Shown here piece after piece: positions 44,131-48,146 of a stretch of 48,146 nucleotides of DNA. The first letter of the stretch is position 1. Each line of letters begins with the position of its first letter. This DNA is from Herpomyces periplanetae (lineage: Eukaryota; Ascomycota; Laboulbeniomycetes; Herpomycetales; Herpomycetaceae): contig WMKJ01000098.1 of the NCBI GenBank assembly GCA_009733715.1, positions 1-48,146 on the forward strand. The letters run 5' to 3'. The position numbers were made by a program, and so were the translations under genes. The notes below the pieces were generated by a model. That model was not told where the DNA came from. It was given only the letters and a program-made list of their open reading frames with translations, and ran no database searches.

Positions 44131-45385
44131 GTTGTGTTCAATTTAGCGGTAATAATCAGCTAGTAGGCAATTCTGGCTTTCTTGATCGTGTGCTAATGTA
44201 GTTAACGCCTAAAATGCCACCAATTTCACACGAATTTCAGCCAGTAAAACACCCCAGAATAAGAGTTATTTAGTCAATTAACTTATCGTTACAAAATTAT
44301 GATTTCCAGGATATGCTCATAATTACGTTTAAAAAAGTATACCAGGTATACAAGCGCGTGCAGGCGTGTCCACTCCTATTGATGGGTAAACCTCGAAAAG
44401 TCAGGAAATCATTTGGGTCTCATGCCATCAATTCTCAATGCCAAGGGGTGTTATGTTTTAAAAATGACAAAAACATCGTTAACGTAATTAATATGGCTTA
44501 GGCTTAATACCAGCATAATAACTTGGATAGAATGATTAAGAGAAGTAACTCTGCTCCGCTCAAGCCATCACACGCTTTACACTAATTTCAAAATATCCTG
44601 GCCACTGCACTGATCTTACTAATTGACTGGGTTTGGTTAGTCAGGTATCAGATGATTCTGGACTAGTAATACGGCGATTAAGCAGCTTGATTCCCTCCGA
44701 CAACTGTTCACTCGTCCATCAACCTATCTTCTCATCCATACCTCCCTTCCAATTTTTTCATTGGTCATATCTTTGATTATCTCCCTCAAGCTTAACCAAA
44801 CCCCCCCTCCTCTTCAACTCCCCAAACCATGACTCTTCCATCACGGTAAATTTTGCATGACAATTTTATGCCATAAATATTTCTTCATAACGTAAGCTTT
44901 TCCTAATCATCTACAACCTCCCAACTACTCTGTAATACAGTCCACTCAACTCAAGTACTCAGGCCGGCTTTGATACCTAAAATCTCTTTGACCATTACTT
45001 ATCCAAGTTTAACACTACCTTAATAATAATTTATTCACTCACTCTATAGAATTCCTAGTACGCTTTCTCGTTACTCTTACGTAGCATACGTAATTTGTAT
45101 ATCACCAGCTTTTGTATCATCTAACGCTACATTACATTGTCTTGGTAATCTGTTAAACATCCTAACAAACTCTTCAACAATTCCCGCTGTCGTTTACCAA
45201 AATCTCCCCACGATATTTGTATCACCTTTACGTCTATTGATAATTTAGAAGCTTAGAATAGCCATTTGCGTATTTATTTCTAATACAATCTTACCCACCT
45301 GAAACCAACTTTGCTAACTAGCAATATCCTTAAGCCCAAAGAATCTTGTATTTCGCTTAATCATCCCACCATTGTGCGAACGGAT

Positions 45386-45440
45386 GCCCGTGCCGTGCCA
45401 GTACCGGTGCCGATGCCGGCCCCGGCCCCGGCCCCGGTGC
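45386..45440. repeat. GC-rich short tandem repeat (GGCCCC / GTGCC units)
   Basis: GTGCCGTGCCAGTACCGGTGCC is followed by three GGCCCC-like units and ends GGTGC. It stands out sharply in AT-rich surroundings. The + frame would read Val-Pro/Ala-Pro repeats, but no gene context supports translation. Confidence 0.6.
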
Positions 45441-45808
45441 TTTTCCCCCAGTCTCACCCCTCTTCCTCCCCCTTCCCTTCCCCAAATCCATCACTTAATC
45501 CTTCTAATCTATTCCCGTTGTTTAATCCTCCATTACCGTAAAATGTAACTTCTTACACTCTCATTAGTTCCCTTACCCGTTCTTCCACTCTACCTCCATC
45601 ATTCACCTTTCTCTAAGCCCTTTGTCACTCCCAAATTCATGCAACTACGCAATTCCTTCCCTTAATCCTTCACCCTATCATGAGACATCCGTTAACGTGT
45701 CTATCATTATACTTCCCTCTCATAATCCATTTCTATTTCAATCCCTTATCTTTCTCTCCATACTTGTCGTCATCATCATTACTCTAGCTCCATTTCCTCC
45801 TCCCCCTA

Positions 45809-45868
45809 CGTGTGCGTGTGCGCGTGCGTATGCGTGTGCGTGCGTGTGTATGCATGTGCATGCGCCTA
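45809..45868. repeat. Alternating purine-pyrimidine (GT/GC) tract
   Basis: About 60 bp of nearly perfect alternation (TGTGCGTGTGCGCGTGCG and onward), a classic Z-DNA-forming composition, about 210 bp upstream of the DID2 ATG. Confidence 0.6.
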
Positions 45869-46074
45869 TGCATCTTCCTCTCCTCCCACCCCTTCGTCCC
45901 AGGTCGATGACTAATCATTCCATCTCGCTTCGCTTCGTCACATCTCCGTGCATTTTACACATTTTTTTCTCATCCTTACGTGTATTAACCAGTTAATTCT
46001 TCCTTTTTTTCTCGTTTCCCAATTTTCCTTTTAAACACCTACCTTTGTATACCCACTATCATTTCTTTTCAGTC

Positions 46075-46729
46075 ATGTCCAGCCTTGAAAAAACTTTATT
46101 CAATCTCAAATTCACCGCTAAACAACTTAGTCGTCAAGCCGTTCGTGCCGGTAAAGATGAGCAAACAGAACGTGCAAAACTTAAAAAGGTTTCATTTCTA
46201 AAATTTTTACCATCACTTTCTCTCTCTAACATTAATTCATCTATAGGCTATTCAACAAGGTAACTCTGAAATTGCCCGGATCTACGCCCAAAATGCCATT
46301 CGGAAGCAAACCGAACGCTTAAATTTGCTCAAACTCCAATCTCGTATCGACGCCGTTTCTTCCCGTGTTCAGACCGCCGTTACAATGCGCTCTGTTTCCT
46401 CCAGTATGGCAAATGTTGTTCGTGGAATGGACGTTGCTATGAAATCTATGGATCTCGAACGTATATCTGCCATAATGGATCGCTTCGAGTCTCAATTCGA
46501 TGATCTAGATGTCGCTACATCCTACTATGAGAATGCTACGTCATCTGCCACTGCTATATCCGCTCCACAAGAAGATGTTGATTTACTTATCAGTCAAACC
46601 GCCGACGAAGCCGGCATTGAACTTCGTAATGAACTTTCCGCTAACTCCTTACCCCTCTCCACTCTTTCTCAACCCACCCATATCGAGGAAGATGAACTAG
46701 GTGAACGTTTGCGTGCTCTCCGTAGCTAA
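46075..46729 (+). CDS. DID2: ESCRT-III-associated protein Did2/Vps46 (CHMP1), two exons
   Basis: Exons 46075-46188 and 46247-46729 encode 198 residues. The intron (58 bp) has donor GTTTCA, branch CTCTAACA and acceptor CTATAG, and joins RAKLKK to [20 protein letters not shown] in phase. Did2/CHMP1 binds the Vps4 ATPase and regulates ESCRT-III disassembly in multivesicular-body sorting. The core helices are as expected for the family ([59 protein letters not shown]). The C-terminal MIM1 helix that binds Vps4 is visible as [12 protein letters not shown] at the end. Length is normal for the family. Confidence 0.95.
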
Positions 46730-47336
46730 CTTATACTAACCCCCCTTCATTCTTTTTTTCCTCCACTACCCATCCTTCTTCATACCCCTCGCCTTTCCTC
46801 TCCCCGTCTACCCCAACCTATTCTCATTTTCCCTCCTTTCCCTTACCACCACTTCCCAGTCCCTTTCCCATTCATGTCATTTTCACTATTCCATATTCTT
46901 CATTTCCAAGATGACGCAGCCCCAGCTCATCCTATACTCATCCATTTCACTCTTACCATTGCCATGTAGTTTATTTCTTCTTCTTCCCCTCTTAACCCCT
47001 CCCTTTATCCCCACAACTCTCTACCCACATGAAATCGTTTGTCTTTTTACTTCAACCCCCTTCAAACCTTTCAACGAATCTTCCCTCACACCCTCACCAC
47101 CATTTTCCCAAAATAACCCCTTCTCATTTTTACAATTCCCTCTCATCGCATCGTCCATTTGTCACAACTCTAATCCCCATCCTAACTTCATTTTTCTCTT
47201 ATCACTGATTTTAACTCTTCCCGGCTCCTTTCCCCTCTCATAGAGCCCTTTTTACCCGTCTGTGATCATCCCACCCTAATGTCGTAACCAAACTACACTT
47301 TTAATCTCTTCCCTTACTATTTGTTACATTTTAACC
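46730..47336. other. Pyrimidine-rich intergenic region
   Basis: About 600 bp of C/T-rich sequence. A 110-codon + frame (46911-47243) is Pro/Leu/Phe-rich and probably reflects the base bias, with no recognisable domain. Confidence 0.4.
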
Positions 47337-47945
47337 ATGCATCGCATCCGCTTCTGGGCAAAGTTTCACGCAAAAAATCCATCTCATTCCCCAATCTACT
47401 ACTCATCACCACCTCTCTCAACTCCAAATCCTCCGTTAACTTCATCACGGCCTGTCGTGTTACCGGCGACTATTTCACTCTCAGAATTGAGTCCTACCAT
47501 GAAGAATAATCTCGTTGCGAGTCCTCCCTTCTCCAATAATCTTCATAATATTATCCCAGGGATCTGCCCGTGTGTACAAAATTGTGGTCACCGTGTTCCT
47601 CCCTGCAAATGTGACTGCGTTTCAAAATCGTGTCCATGCTATTTCACAGAACTTACCTTCCATCAGTGTCCCCTAAGAAAGATCCTACATTCTCAATCTT
47701 CTACAATCGATCCCCTTTCAAGCAACACCAATACAGCTGCCCATACATTCCCATCTGATGGTCGGGCCTATGAAACCCCCCACTCGCCTCCAATTTCCAT
47801 ACCATTTTCCAAACAACAAACTCCCCCTCAGAATCCCAAATCTTCCTTTTCACCATATAAGGATCATCATAATCACTTCAATCGCTTTTTTCATGACATT
47901 GTTCTTCCGATACACTATTGGCTCTTACATCCCCTGAGATTTTAG
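47337..47945 (+). CDS. Hypothetical Cys-rich protein
   Basis: A 202-codon frame from an ATG at 47337. Most of it is Ser/Pro/His-rich, but the centre (about residues 75-118) is a compact Cys cluster, ICPCVQNCGHRVPPCKCDC followed by VSKSCPC and FHQC. The spacing is C-x-C-x3-C-x6-C-x-C-x-C-x4-C-x-C, reminiscent of metal-thiolate clusters such as those in copper-responsive fungal factors or metallothioneins. No DNA-binding copper fist or other domain is visible here. The frame may be one exon of a longer gene or may not be translated. I do not recognise a family. Confidence 0.35.
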   Translation: MHRIRFWAKFHAKNPSHSPIYYSSPPLSTPNPPLTSSRPVVLPATISLSELSPTMKNNLVASPPFSNNLHNIIPGICPCVQNCGHRVPPCKCDCVSKSCPCYFTELTFHQCPLRKILHSQSSTIDPLSSNTNTAAHTFPSDGRAYETPHSPPISIPFSKQQTPPQNPKSSFSPYKDHHNHFNRFFHDIVLPIHYWLLHPLRF

Positions 47946-47976
47946 ATTCAACATTAATCGATTCTTCTTGCAATGA

Positions 47977-48146
47977 TCACGCTGTACTATTGGGCTCATA
48001 ACTTCTCGGTGCCGCTGATGTATATTCGACACTAGAAATTTCAGATGAATGATTGGTTTCGTCCAATAGTATATTGGACACTGACTGGACGTTTGTGGCA
48101 TCTTCTTCATTTAATACAGTTAACTTGGTATTCAAACGGGGCCACA
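47977..48146 (-). CDS. Possible 3' end of a gene entering from the right edge
   Basis: On the minus strand a frame is open from the window edge to a stop at 47977-47979 (55 residues). It is Ser/Asn/Glu/Thr-rich (LNEEDATNVQSVSNILLDE, then SSEISSVEYTSAAPRSYEPN), like a disordered acidic C-terminus. The other minus frame (47925-48110) is less protein-like. It would be convergent with the Cys-rich ORF, with their stops about 30 bp apart. No family is recognised. Confidence 0.3.
   Translation of the reverse strand, partial: WPRLNTKLTVLNEEDATNVQSVSNILLDETNHSSEISSVEYTSAAPRSYEPNSTA

Larger units (their letters stand above)
44131..46074. promoter_or_regulatory. Intergenic region upstream of DID2
   Basis: 1.9 kb without a convincing gene. 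It holds a GC-rich hexamer-like block (45386-45440), an alternating GT/GC/CA tract (45809-45868) and a pyrimidine-rich stretch to the start of DID2. The TTTCTTTTCAG ending two bases before the DID2 ATG resembles a 3' splice site, so a 5' UTR intron is possible. Confidence 0.4.

Noticed and set aside
46911-47243. 110-codon Pro/Leu-rich ORF downstream of DID2
   Set aside because: Matches the pyrimidine bias of the region and has no recognisable domain.

Overview
The window is nuclear DNA from a fungus. The evidence is the gene content (Brr2, Met22, Rsm1-type C3HC protein, CYP52-like P450, glucosidase II beta, Nca2, Lunapark, Imh1-type golgin, SR-protein kinase, Sec4/Rab8, eL13, KapC-type bZIP, Did2/CHMP1). 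The gene structure agrees: short spliceosomal introns (about 58-273 bp), mostly GTAAGT/GTAAGC/GTACGT donors, CTAAC-like branch sites and TAG/CAG acceptors. The mixture of families and the AT-rich composition would suit an early-diverging fungus, but the phylum cannot be fixed from this sequence alone. I found no tRNA, rRNA, CRISPR array, transposon or virus-like element.

Layout. 1-3.8 kb: 3' part of a Brr2 spliceosomal helicase gene (+). 4.1-5.2 kb: Met22/Hal2 phosphatase (-). 6.3-8.1 kb: Rsm1/NIPA-like zinc-finger protein (+, 3 exons). 8.5-11.0 kb: anoctamin/Ist2-type membrane protein (-, 3 exons). 12.5-14.3 kb: cytochrome P450 (-). 16.0-17.6 kb: glucosidase II beta subunit (+). 18.4-23.1 kb: a 1574-residue Ser/Thr/Pro-rich disordered protein of unknown function (+). 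25.4-27.8 kb: Nca2-like mitochondrial protein (+), convergent with Lunapark (-, 27.9-29.4 kb, 3 exons). 30.4-33.6 kb: GRIP-domain golgin (+, 3 exons). 34.4-36.7 kb: SR-protein kinase (+, multi-exon). 37.4-38.3 kb: Rab8/Sec4 GTPase (-, 3 exons). 39.5-40.7 kb: ribosomal protein eL13 (+, 4 exons). 41.5-42.7 kb: KapC-like bZIP factor (-, 3 exons). 43.0-44.1 kb: an unusual degenerate pentanucleotide array. 46.1-46.7 kb: Did2/CHMP1 (+, 2 exons). 47.3-48.1 kb: a Cys-rich ORF of unknown function (+) and the tail of another possible gene (-).

The genes do not form a pathway cluster. Several belong to secretory and endomembrane biology: glucosidase II beta, Lunapark, golgin, Rab8/Sec4, anoctamin and Did2. 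Others serve RNA processing and translation: Brr2, SR-protein kinase, Rsm1-like and eL13. This looks like ordinary eukaryotic gene order.

The most distinctive features are these. (i) Introns sit at the extreme 5' ends of genes, with micro first exons of 3, 9, 22, 27 and 30 coding bases. (ii) A roughly 1.1-kb degenerate 5-bp-periodic tract switches from G-rich to C-rich on the same strand and contains perfect palindromes. (iii) The C-terminal Brr2 helicase cassette has lost its catalytic motifs. (iv) A very large disordered protein begins in a pyrimidine-rich stretch. Many exon joins were checked by reading-frame phase and by continuity of the family sequence. Starts were moved to ATG wherever the longest open frame began at a non-ATG codon.
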